From contig OZ020307.1 of NCBI GenBank assembly GCA_963971305.1, positions 10,057,501 to 10,121,500 of the forward strand: DNA of 64,000 bases, read 5' to 3'. How positions within the stretch are numbered: position 1 is the first letter of the stretch; each line of letters begins with the position of its first letter. This document shows positions 1 through 12,000 of this stretch, one piece after another. The DNA is from Arcuatula senhousia (Eukaryota; Mollusca; Bivalvia; Mytilida; Mytilidae). The position numbers and the translations under genes are program-made. Under the pieces are notes generated by a model. It saw only the letters and a list, made by a program, of their open reading frames with translations, was not told the DNA's origin and did not search any database.

Positions 1-925
1 CACTTTTGTATAGCTTGTGGTTTTAAAGAGCTTGAGATCTTTTGTTTATTTTTCCATCTGTTAAAGTTGCTGAGGTATACTCAATTCAGTGATTTTTATG
101 TTCTACTTTTAGTTACAGCGGCCACGTACACGTTTTCATCGAGTCTTTTAAAAATAAGGATCGTTTGTTGCCGACATGTCAAATATCATTTCTGCAGTTT
201 AATTCGGTCTGTGGTTTCAGAGGAGAAGATTTTTGAAATTGTTAAGTATAACGGACGACTGATGATACTCGGAAATTAGTTGTACAACTTAATGTCACGA
301 AGTCATGAAGAGAGTTACCAAACGCTCAGTTACATTGGAAGATTCTAAGGTATATTCCTAGAGCGACTTGTGATGAGAAATTTGAGAGGTTTTATGTATT
401 TTTACCCCGAAAAGAAAACTGTTTATTTCGGCGCTACCTGTTCATACATTTTTTCTTGCCCTGACGCTACCCGTTCACTTTTGATTTCAAGATTTTGAGA
501 CAAAATCGGAGATTATCACTGAATAATTGATATCTGCGTTATAAATGCATTTGATTTTTAATGTTCAATATCAAGAGGCTACAAAAATACAATTTAACAT
601 ACGTTCAATGTGTGTTTACTTTAAAAACGGTCGATAAGCGGAAGATGGTCTTGTCTTTTTGAGATGTTCGAGCTACCATTTTTGTTAAAAATGCCATGTT
701 TAAACGCGAACATACGATTAAAACGCATTAAATGTAGATACTCGTCATTACATAAAGCTTACATGTGCACTTAATTGAAGAAAAGGTTGGAACGCAATTG
801 TGTATTGAACTTAATTAGAAGCGTTTTTATTTACGAGTCCGTGTGATTTGAACATGGCGCTACCTTTTGCTTGTCGTAAGAACGGCGCTTCCGGAAACTA
901 TACAATTTCCGTTCCCACCCTGTGA

Positions 926-1200
926 GTGTGGAGAAATCGAATGATTTGATGCTGTTACAAGATGAAACTAATTTAGAGTTAAGAATCTCCATCAGTTCTT
1001 TCGAATTCTTCAGGATCCACATTTGGTTGACACCATTTCTAGAATAGCAACAATCGTAATATTTCTGGAGGCCGGATTTAATACCCGTAAGCATTGAAGT
1101 CAACAGAACTGAAAGAGGTTTAGTTGTACATTTGGATGAACCTGCGATGAAGCGCTGTTTGTATGGATTTTTATGTAATTTATTAGGGATGGAAAGTCAA
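926..1200 (-). mobile_element. Penelope-like RT fragment (5' part of RT domain)
   Basis: The minus-strand translation matches the first part of the larger RT copy at 38.4-39.6 kb: SGLQKYYD, the YSRNGVNQM block, and SSCNSIKSFDFSTL. Similarity extends upstream to the sequence encoding the Lys-Gln-Arg-Phe-Ile-Ala region near 1150. After FDFSTL the similarity stops abruptly at about 926 and unrelated sequence follows, so this is a 5'- and 3'-truncated dead fragment. Relative to the other copy there is a small deletion near 1180. Confidence 0.7.
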
Positions 1201-1304
1201 AAGCATTTCTCAAACCTGCCGAAATATCTAATTCCTGTTTCCAGAGTCCTTCTTGGGGCATCTGTTTTCAAGTGACACATTTTCCCCTTTCATACCTCAT
1301 CTGC

Positions 1305-1740
1305 ACCTTTCGGTTGTGAGCTATTGCCATCAGTTGACGTCCGTCGTCGTCTGTCGTCCGTTAATATTTTTTTCAACAATCCTATTGCTCTTTCGAATCA
1401 ATTTTTTCCAAAGTCTCTGTAAGGTCAAAATTGTAAGATGACGCCCTTTAAAGTAAAAAAAAATCATGTTTTCATGTTTTGCCTTAAATAAGAAAAGTTG
1501 CAGCTCGCTTAAATCTTCAACTCAAGTCCGCTCCGTTGGGCTGAAGTTGTCATATGACCCTTTTAGGTTATGCCCCTGAAAAGGTGGTAAATCTAGTTTT
1601 TGTCTGCAAATAGGATAAACTATAAGCTGTTGTTTGCTCAAATTGTTCAGATCATTAACTTCTACAAAAGTCCCAATTAGACAGAAGTTGTCAAATGATC
1701 CCTTTTAAAAGTTATGCCCTTTAAATGTAAAAAAAATGTG
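1305..1740 (+). mobile_element. Decayed pearl-like element
   Basis: The block TGTGAGCTATTGCCATCA followed by a GTCCGTCGTCGTC stretch matches the 5' part of the intact pearl-like elements at 21.9 and 25.2 kb. Downstream are two degenerate core units, each with GAAGTTGTCA-TATGACCC or a similar string followed by a TTATGCCCC-like string. The terminal hairpins are not recognisable, so the boundaries are approximate. Confidence 0.55.
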
Positions 1741-2995
1741 GTTATAACTACTGGCATGAATTAAAATTATTCCATATACTAGTAGGGTAAAGCATCGTCG
1801 GTTACCCCCCGTTGATTCCGTTCTGTTCTCTCTTCGTCACGATTGGGGATGGAGGACGTAATCGACCGGTTCAGTCGGTTCATGCAGGAAACTCTGCATT
1901 GAGTTTCCATTAAGCTATGATCTATTATATATAGCACACAAACTAGACCTGTAAACTAGACACTCAGATTAGACAGATTAATAGTGATACTGTTTGGGCA
2001 AAATGAGTCCGTTACCGGCTTCTTAGTAGGGTGAATTTCAAATAAATTACTTAATGAACAAAATAGAGAAAAAAATGCCAAAAATTACAGAATAAAGAAT
2101 TTAGAAAACCCCATCCACACCCTCTTATGTGCCTGTCTTATAAGTAATATTTTTCAAAGCTTATGTTTATTCCTTTCATCTTTGTGTTTTATTGAATTCG
2201 TTCAGAAGGCACTTAATTTCGTTAATAATTCTAGATTTGATTTTGAATCAAAGCAATGAAAGTCAAACAAATATTAAAGACATAAATATCCAAATCAAAA
2301 CACAAACATTAGTTTAGTTTCATAAAATATTATTTAAATGAGATTGCCTTTTCATTGGAGTCTACAAAATTGGGGAGAGACCAATTATTCTGATTGACAG
2401 GTCCATGAGGCGACTTGGGAGTACACTTTAATAATACCCTAGCTACGCCACTGATAGCATGTGCTTGCATGGCTGTTTAAGGTGTTAGTTGCTAAAATGT
2501 TTTCTTAAGTTCAAAAGCCAATAAACTGAGATGTCAGAGATAACTTACTTTAAAACTTCCATAAGCTTTTTATTGATTGTCATTTTTAAGCATTATAGCG
2601 ATCAAGCATGTCGGTTTTGTGTGATGACACTCCACCAAATCATTATTGTTTGAAGTGTTGTGTCCGATTCAAAATCAATATGTTTGATTTTTTTTACATC
2701 AGTCGATAGATGATTCTCAGATAGTTGTCAGTAACAGCGAGTGTTCTATAGAGAGTTCCTTTACCGTCCTTTCGTTTGTTCTGGTTGTCTTTTGTCTCAG
2801 TAAGGTTCTCTCTGGTGGAATTGAACTTTAATCGATTGGATTTTTATTGTGTGTTTAGTTTTTGTGCTTTGTTTGGGAATATTGATAGGGGGAAGCTTTT
2901 ATTTGTACTTGTCTTTTTTATGTTTTCTCTTGTTTAAGAAGAGCTAGGGTCTATCTGTGACTATTTCAGGACTGGATTTGAATTATATGCATTCT

Positions 2996-3102
2996 TTTAG
3001 TCCATGGACCAATTGTTTTAGTTCATGGACCAATTGCTTTAGTCCATGGACCAATTGTTTTAGTTCATGGACCAATTGCTTTAGTCCATGGACCAATTGC
3101 AT
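2996..3102. repeat. Five tandem 21 bp palindrome-bearing repeats
   Basis: Five head-to-tail copies of a 21 bp unit are present, each containing the palindromes TCCATGGA (or TTCATGGA) and CAATTG. C/T variants alternate from unit to unit, so the higher-order period is 42 bp. Because 21 is a multiple of 3, the array keeps a frame open and yields a repeated Pro/Ser-Trp-Thr-Asn-Cys peptide. I treat that as a by-product, not a gene. Confidence 0.85.
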
Positions 3103-3268
3103 AACCGCGAGCGCGCCTACTGGCCTCGCTGAAGGCTGCTGGCGGTTGTTCATTGTGGTTTTTTTTTCTAAATTGCCGATTTTTATGTGGGCTATGTCGC
3201 GTACACTTATTCCACATCTAATTATTTTCTATTTATGATCCATGTGAGCTATACATGCTGCTAAGATA

Positions 3269-3997
3269 TGCTAGGAGCCTGCGTGTTGTTTAACAAATAC
3301 CTTTTTTTACAATGAATAATAATCAAATTAGAACAATTTAAAATAATATTCAAATTATCCATAAAAAAGTTTAAGTATATCAAAAGACATTTTTTGCATA
3401 TCAAATAGTTACTGGGATATAATTGATAACATGATTTCATGGGGTTACACTGTTTTATTTCTAATATTTCGTGTAATTCAACAATTGAAATACAAACTGT
3501 AAATAGAATTTGTTACTGCGTGAAAACGTTGAAATTTTCCTGGCATGATAGAACGACTTCTTTATCCCGATGTCATAAGTAGCATCTCTTTAATGTTCAG
3601 TCGGTTCAAGAAGCTCTGCAATGATATCGGAGAAAACTTTATTTACTGGCTGCTTTAGGAGCCTGCGTGTTGTTTAACAAATAAATTTTTTAAATAATAA
3701 TCAAATTAGAATAATTAAAAATAATATCCAATTTATCCATAAAAAATGTTTAAGCATATCAAAAGACATTTTTGTATATCATATACAGTAGTTACCTGTG
3801 GCGGATTCAGAAATTTTCAAACGGGGGGCGAAATGAAAAAAATAAATTTTTTTGTCAAACGTGGGGAGGGGGGCGCTTTGGTATATACAGGTCTATGGTT
3901 ACACTCTTGTATTTCTATGGTTTTTCATCTAATTTAGCAATTGAAATAAAATAAAAATAGAATTTGCGCGACTTCGTGAAAACATTGCAATTTTCGA
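3269..3997. repeat. Local direct duplication, second copy with insertion
   Basis: The segment from about 3269 to 3550, beginning AGGAGCCTGCGTGTTGTTTA, is repeated from about 3657 to 3997. Both copies share the string TAATAATCAAATTAGAA, the TCAAAAGACATTTTT string, and the TCGTGAAAAC or CGTGAAAACG string near the end. The second copy carries an extra block of about 100 bp (about 3796-3895) starting TGGCGGATTCAGAAATTTTC, which looks like a later insertion. Confidence 0.75.
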
Positions 3998-4749
3998 TAG
4001 ACTAGTCCAGAATTATGGTGTATACTATTAGATTGATGCTTGTGGTAAAATTTAATTTAGATGCTCAGTTTGACCTGATAAAACTTTAACTAAACGTGTT
4101 TTCATTTTCCTCAGGTTTTACTAACTACATGCAGTTTAAACAGGGATGTCCAAAACAAAAATCAGTTTTATTTAATCCCTGGTTTAAAACTTTAAATAAT
4201 AAAATTTATAAAGTTTTAAACATTTTACGCAAAGGGCAACAATTGAGGGGTCCACAGAAGAAATTGTGAAAAAGTCCATACGCCAAGCAGATATTTTATT
4301 ACAAAATTAGTTAAAGTTTTAAAAAGGAAAGAATCTATAATTTTTAATTTCTCATACATTTCAGTACAAACTTGACTTGAAACATTGTGAAAAATTTTCA
4401 TAAAAAATATAATCGGCAACTTTTAATTTTTGTTAACTGTACATAGTTTAGAAAAGCATATTTTTTTTTTTTTTCGAATAATTTTTTAAGGTAATCTCCT
4501 TGTGAAGAGTTCATACCAAAAAAAACATTTATAAATTTCATATCAATTAAAAAAATTGACGTCGCACTACTTATTGTATTAGTTGTCTGCTCCTGCGCAC
4601 ATCAGTTCATCCGGGACTTTGTGATGGAACATTTGTAATGGCGGTCAAGGTGGCAACTTAGCATGAGTTTATGAAACGAAAAGAGATCATTGAAATAGTG
4701 CTACAAATATTGTATATACTTAGTTTTTGATGAACACTTGACTGTCGAA

Positions 4750-6072
4750 ATGCAGAATGGTAATCAAGATGATAATTCAGAAGAAAATCAAATTCGAACC
4801 GTAGAAATAGAGCAAGGCAGTCAGACGGGGTCATCCTCCGAAGATAAGTCTGACAATCTAGTTGCCCAGTCGACGTTTGGACACGAAGTATCTGCAAGCG
4901 AAGATGATGATAACTCAGATGTATGTATTACTCTGAATGTTGTAAACGTTTAACAATGAGTAATTAGCAGAAATTATGTGACCAGATTTAGGGGCAGGAA
5001 GCCATTGGTTATCCGGAACATGTGACCTGAGAATCCATGATTACCAAAGAAAAATTCAATATTGCTAAAACCAATAATTTATGCCTTCATTTCTGCCATA
5101 TGACATTTATTAAATGACATATATTTACCATAAAAGCTAGTCCATTACTGATTAAACATTTGTTCCTCTCCTCCATTCTCAATTCTCAGTAAAATTGTAT
5201 TGTGCTTTGTTATAAATTAAATCAACTCCATTTTGTAACAATTTTTATTCAAAATAATGTATCATAAACATGGTTTTTAGTGTGCATGGTTCGATACATT
5301 GTTATACGTTCAAACCATTCATATATATACTTGAACAGAATTGACACCAATCTTGCATTGCAGGGTTCAAATACAGTATTGATATTGTGGTATAGCTGAT
5401 GTTTTCTTAATTTTGTATATATATGTGTATATTAAATGTTTACATAGGCTAATAACTGAACAAAAGTATATTTGATTACAGTTCAGTTTAAATTATTGTT
5501 TTATTCTTTTAGATTGGATCATTTATCATGGATAATGAAATAGATGATGACCAGGACTTGGAACCTTCCAAATTTTTGTTATCACCTGAAGGTATGGATA
5601 GTGCCAACATTCCTTCCATAGATCCTGAGACACATGCTAGATTAGAGGCTTTACTTGAAGCTGCAGGTAAAATGATGATCATGTTCTGTGTCATATTTTA
5701 TTTTGTACATTAAACATCTTTTTCAACCATGTACATGTATTTAAAGTGTTTTTCTTCGGATATTATTTAAAACACTGTTGTCCTTATACCTTTTATAAAA
5801 AAAAAGAAGAAAAACCACTATGCTATAGATCTGACCTTCAATTATTTCATAAAGTAAATGAGAAACAAGAATGAGTGATTGATTGATTTTATTGTGTTTT
5901 TTTTTTGTATTTCAGGAATTGGGAAGTTGTCAACTGCAGATGGTAAAGCTTTGACAGATCCAGAGGTTTTAAGGAAATTAACATCATCAGTTAGTTGTGC
6001 ATTGGATGAAGCTGCCCAAGCCTTACATAGAATGAGAGCTGAACAACAGGGACAAATCGCTGGAGCAGAGGG
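4750..6072 (+). other. ANKHD1: Mask N-terminal acidic region and conserved helix block (exons 1-3)
   Basis: Exons 1-2 encode an acidic, Ser-rich start. Exons 2-3 encode DPETHARLEALLEAAG and then a GIGKLSTADGKAL-DPEV block and an SSVSCALDEAA block. These are hallmarks of the conserved segment just before the first ankyrin cluster in ANKHD1/ANKRD17. Exon 3 ends in phase 2 at 6072. Joining it to exon 4 restores the conserved Arg-Ser-Leu-Ala-Glu-Ala-Cys-Ser start of the first ankyrin repeat, which fixes this junction. Confidence 0.9.
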
Positions 6073-9000
6073 GTCAGTTATTGAAAATATGTTGTGTACA
6101 TACATGTAAATTTTGCTGTTGCAAATTTACTGAATATAATCTCAGCATCTAGGTTTATTATACAGAAAAAAATAATTCAATATTAAGCATTTGTTCTGTT
6201 TTAAGTTGACTAAACTATTTTTGGAAGAAAAAAAAAATGACCATCTGGAAATGCCAATGGGCAAGATTAGTCATCACATGCACTTTATAAATAGTAATGA
6301 ATATGAAACTTTTATATGGACTGATATTAGTTAGAGCTGATGAAAATATAATGCATTGTTTACAAACATGTATGATGTTTGAAGAAATTCTTGAGTAGTA
6401 AATGCCGATAGAAACTACAAACATCTTTCTTGAAATGTTTTCCCTTAATATAACTAATCACTTGATTTCTAAGAGGAATCGACTTTTGTGACAAAAATCT
6501 AAATTTACGCTTGCTGTAGATTACATAATACTTCAGTTGCTTATTTGTATTCTCTCTTTTCAGATGTCGGTCTTTGGCAGAAGCTTGTAGTGATGGAGAT
6601 GTACCAACAGTGAGAAAACTTCTCCATGAAGGAGGCAGTGTTCATGAAACCACAGAGGAAGGGGAAAGTTTACTTTCTCTGGCATGTTCTGCTGGCTATT
6701 TTGAACTTGCACAGGTAAATTTAACAAATAAAGAAGAGGTTAATGCTGAAACTGAATTATTTATTAAAAAGACCTAATTTTTAAGTGAACACATTGTTAA
6801 ATGTACATTTAAAATATGGATTTCATGCATATCTTGTGTTTAATGACCAAAACATTAAAACTGTCAGAGGAGCTTGAGAAAATTTGGAAAAACTCACCAG
6901 GTGATAAGAAAAGTTTACAATTACATATTTTAAATAACTTTAATACAATGGCCTGACCAGGTATGTCCATCCATATACCACACTACAAGTAAGGGTTCAT
7001 GCCCTTAACGTTAACTACATGCAGTTCAGTAGGTCAACTCCTTGTCTTGTAGACACAGCAGTGTTCCAGCTAGGCTGTTTTCAGAGGGCGGTCCGCCCGA
7101 TTGCCCTTTTCAGGACACCTGCCGGTATTCATTTCCGCCCTGCCCTTTTTGATCGTACATTTGCCCTTTCCAGTCGATTGTACGTAGTTTGTGTATTGAG
7201 AATGAAACCATTTGGGATAATTGGGCAACATATTTACAACCCCAAGCCAATTAACAAATAAAATAAACATGTGTTCTCTAGTCAATTAATTAAGGTATTT
7301 GTTTTGATTAAATTAATTTCAGGTAAGTTGTCCGATTGCACAGTAAAATTCTCTGCTTTGGTAATGATAATTGTTCACAAATCAGCAAATCTAAACCCAT
7401 CTGGATGTTTTCTATCAAAATTAACATTAAATGTGCACTTTTATTGAAAAATAGCAACGATGTTGATGATTTTTAATATGCTCCATCATATATTTTTGTT
7501 TACAAATAATGACAGGAAACGGAAGTTAAAAACTAAAAACGAACTCTGACCGGAATGGTACTCAATATCCGGATTTTAATAGCAAATTCAATAAAAATGA
7601 AATGGTTAATTTTTTCTTGGGCTGACATTCAAGCTTTTTAGCACTGATAGAATGAATGAATGTAAGGAAAAGCCTAAAGTCTTGTTATAGAAACAAGAGG
7701 CTCCCCTTTAACCTAAACATGCTTGTTTGTTTTGTTAAAATGAATGTGTGCTGTATTTGATTGATATTAGCTATGCCCTTTTGAAAGATGAAGTCAACGC
7801 ACAAATGTGCCCATTTTAGAAATTCATCCCTGCCCTTTTCAAATCCTGGCTGGAACACTGCACAGTGTCTGTTGTTATTTAAATATGTTTAATCTAGAAA
7901 AAGTTTACAATTGCTCAAGGCATCATACTGTTGTAATTTTCAGGTTCTGTTGGCAATGAAAGCAAATGTTGAAGATCGTGGAATTAAAGGTGACTGTACC
8001 CCATTGATGGAAGCTGCTAGTGGTGGCTATGTTGACATTGTCAAACTTCTCATACAACATGGAGCTGACGTCAATGCCCAGTCTTCAGCTGGTAAATATG
8101 GTAAACTTTGTATCAACTTGTTAAATGAAATTCTTCATGTTCTTATTTGTGAAGTTTTAACATGTTTTTCTTTAAAACACTGGAGAATTTATATGCATTT
8201 ATATTTTAGCAAATAACTTTGTTAATAGTAACACTGTTGTTTCAGTATACAGGTAATTACGTAAGGTACAATTTCTTTACTTTCATCAAAAGAAAGTCAG
8301 AAGTCATAGTTGGTCAAAACTTAAGCATAAAGAATGTTTCTTAAAAGGTTTCAGTTACTGTTAAATAGAGTGTAAGTTGGATTCTATTAATAGGTAATAC
8401 CCCTCTACACTATGCTGCTTGTGGTGGTTATGAGGATGTTGTACAGGTCCTAATTGAAGCTGGAGCAAATGTGGAACAGCACAATGAGAATGGCCACACC
8501 CCTCTGATGGAATCGGCCAGTGCCGGACATGTCGGTGTGGCTAGGATACTCCTCAATGCTGGAGCTGGTATCAATACTCATTCCAATGAGTTCAAGGAAA
8601 GTGCTCTCACACTGGCATGCTACAAAGGTTTGTTGAATAAGTGTTATAAAGATAAGAAAAGTTATGTAAGACAGATAATAGAGATAACTCTTGTGAATCA
8701 GTGACAATTATATAAGAAAATTATGCTTCTTAAAGTCAAATTTTTTTTCCGAAAAACCAGTGGTTCTGTTTCGAGAAGAAAAATTGGTTTCTTTCAAAAT
8801 TTTCATATTTCAGCTAATTAATTTAATGCTAGACCTGTTCATTTTACGTTTTAGCTGTATTTATTTCAGTTCACGTGAAAAAAAAAAAACGCTTAAGGTT
8901 GTACATGCGAATTTTTAAAAATGGTTTGAAATAAAATTGTCTGTAAATTTTGTTTTGTTAAATAGAATCTAGAGAATTATTAACAGCCAATCTGATTCAA

Positions 9001-12000
9001 TTGGGTGCTTTATTTAAAGTATTTTTTTTTGTAAAAGCAAGATCAGAACAGCATGGTGTTAAACAAAACAAAAAGTTTTATCAATACTGGATACTTCGAT
9101 TGTCTGCAAGATGGTTCCAAATAAATATCTCAGTCTTAAAAATAAGGCTGGACCTAGTCCTACTAGAAATATCCAGTTCAATTTTGCATTAATTTATATT
9201 AAACATATAGGAAAAAATTAGCAAATTTGATGAAAATAGGCATTTGGTCCACCATAATCCACTTCTAATTTCTTTGACTGCAGTATCTTTGTTGAATAAG
9301 ATTTACTCCAGTTTGGGTTTTGTGAGTTTACTGACACTCAATGTCGATCTTACAGAAAAAAGTTTTAAAAATACTGGCACAGAATGGTGAATGTTTGAGA
9401 AAATAATAACAATCTTACTGAGAGACATAAAATGGGGTAACAGGTCTGATATGCAGTGTATTCCAAATCCATGAAAATTGTTTTTACATAATTGTTCAAT
9501 CAAGTCATCTAATAGAGCAGGCTTTTAAAGGCAACTAAGCCACAAAGATAACCAATTAGCATTTAAAAAAAATTCAAAGTAATATGTCCTATTGCCACCT
9601 AAAACCTAATGTTTATTTTAAAAGTTTGTAATCATTTAACACATTAGTAATGCTATCTCATCTTTGCAGGACATCTAGAGATGGTGAAGTTCCTTCTAGA
9701 GGCTGGGGCAGATCAGGAACATAAAACTGATGAAATGCACACAGCTCTGATGGAGGCCTCTATGGATGGACATGTAGAGGTGGCTAGGCTCCTCTTGGAC
9801 AGTGGTGCACAGGTAGGTCCAGAATTGGAGGAATTTCTTGGATCTTTTTAGACACAATTAACTCAAATAATTTCTTGAGACCAAAACTATATAGTGTTAG
9901 ATCTGAAATTATAATCTGTGAACTACGAAAATGAAAGTAAAAAGTAGGCATTAAACTTGTAATGGGATTTAAATTTTTCATTCACACATTTTTTTTTATG
10001 AATCTGGTAAAGTTCATACAACATATTTTCCAATTACAGGTCAATATGCCAGCTGACAGCTTTGAGTCTCCTTTGACGCTTGCTGCATGTGGTGGTCATG
10101 TAGAATTAGCCAGCCTGTTGATAGAGCGTGGAGCTAACCTGGAAGAGGTCAACGATGAAGGCTACACACCACTAATGGAAGCTGCTAGGGAAGGCCATGA
10201 AGAAATGGTAGCTCTCCTCCTAGCACATGGTAAGTTCTGGTTCAGAGAAACATGTGAAATGTAAACGTACACACTGTTGGATACTGTTAAAAGTTACTCT
10301 GTGTCAAAAACAGTGAAGTGTGTAGGGAAAAATAAAGTTTGGGCCATTTTTGCAATGAAATCTTGTTTAAATATCTTTTGTGACTGAAATTGGAATGAAA
10401 TAAATATAAATTATCTAGAGTGAATTGAATATTCTTTATATTCAAAATTAGTCTCAAATTGATCATGACACACTTGATCACTAGGAGTTCATATTGTAAA
10501 TGGGTTACACCAAAAAGTCTGAAATAATAGCAATAATTGTGAAGTGGTGATAAATCCTAGACCTTTTTTGTCAATAATAGCCAGTATTGATTGTTACATT
10601 TACAGGTGCTGACATTAATGCCCAGACAGAGGAGACCCAAGAGACTGCCCTGACTCTGGCTTGTTGTGGTGGCTTTCTAGATGTGGCTGATTTCCTCATC
10701 AAGGCAGGAGCTGACAATGAGCTAGGCTGCAGCACCCCACTCATGGAAGCTGCCCAAGAGGGTCACCTAGAACTTGTCAAGTACCTCCTAAAAGCAGGTG
10801 AGATGAATTTAAAAGCTCCTGAAGCTAATTGATTATATGTGTATATGAGTAAAAGAAATAACAAAAAGATATGATATCAGACCCAACAAAGTCAAATCAT
10901 CCACTGTCAGTCTGTGTATTCATATACATAGTACTATAAAAGATATTTAGGAATTTGAATAAGAATGCCAAACCACCCTTGAATGCTTTGGCTATTTAAT
11001 GATCTCGATATAAAAACTTATTCAAACTTCTGCAATAGTGTTCAACACCACTAATTAGAGTTTAAATTAAAATTTCATAAAAAATGTTATTTTGAAGTCT
11101 GCATGATTTTACATTTGGTAATAGAACAACCAACTTGAATTAAAAAAAAAAGTAATTTACTTAGTGTTTCATTACATTTAAACTTTTAATGGATATTGCA
11201 GGCTCCAATGTTCATGCCCAGACAGGAACAGGTGACACAGCTCTTACATATGCTTGTGAGAATGGACATACTGATGTTGCTGAAGTCTTACTAGCCCACG
11301 GTGCAGAACTTGTAAGTTTACATGGAAATTCTAATTTTGACACAATATTATACATGTGTGCACTCGTTTCATTTGTAGAGTTAATGATATTTGTATACCG
11401 CTAATATTTCTTGAACAAATGATTTTTTTCCCTATTGGAGTCTTCTGATGATTTCTAAAAGTAAACCTCAAATTATGCCTAATTATGAAGGGCTATAAAT
11501 TAACCCACAAAATATGACATCTAAAAAAAAATTGAAGTTACCCACAAAAAACTTCTTTAAAAGCTTGCTTAGAAGTAAACCAACAAAATATGCATAAAAG
11601 AAACCCAAATATATGACAATTTGAAAATGTGCTTGAAAGTTACCCTCAGAATATGACCTCCAGAAAGTTTACTTGAAACCACAAATTTTATCTCTTGAGA
11701 AATTTAATATTTGTGTTTTTTAGGAGCATGAATCTGAGGGAGGAAGAACCCCATTGATGAAAGCAGCTAGGGCTGGATATCTTTGTACAGTCCAGTTTCT
11801 CATCAGCAAAGGTAAAATCTTGTCATTAAAATTTTACCTCCGCTTCAAGAGGGGATATACTGGTTTTCCTCTGTCTTTCGCAACATAATTTTTGTAATGG
11901 TTTTCTCAGCAACTACAAATCATAGTGACTTAAATTTGGTATATGACTTAAGTATGAGGTTCTTTATAACGAGTACCGAAATTATGTCTGTCTGATATCT

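Larger units (their letters stand above)
1..4749. other. Upstream repeat-rich non-genic region
   Basis: I see no convincing gene before the first Mask exon. The stretch holds a minus-strand Penelope-like fragment (926-1200), a decayed pearl-like element (about 1305-1740), five 21 bp palindromic repeats (2996-3102) and a duplicated block (3269-3550 and 3657-3997). The remainder is AT-rich and unassigned. An untranslated first exon of the Mask gene could lie here, but nothing in the sequence fixes it. Confidence 0.6.

Noticed and set aside
67..279. 70-codon frame at the left edge.
   Set aside because: There is no ATG at its start, no family match and no adjoining exon signals.
2957..3238. Open frame of 93 codons with repeated Trp-Thr-Asn-Cys peptide.
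   Set aside because: It exists only because a 21 bp repeat keeps the frame open. There is no homology or codon signal.
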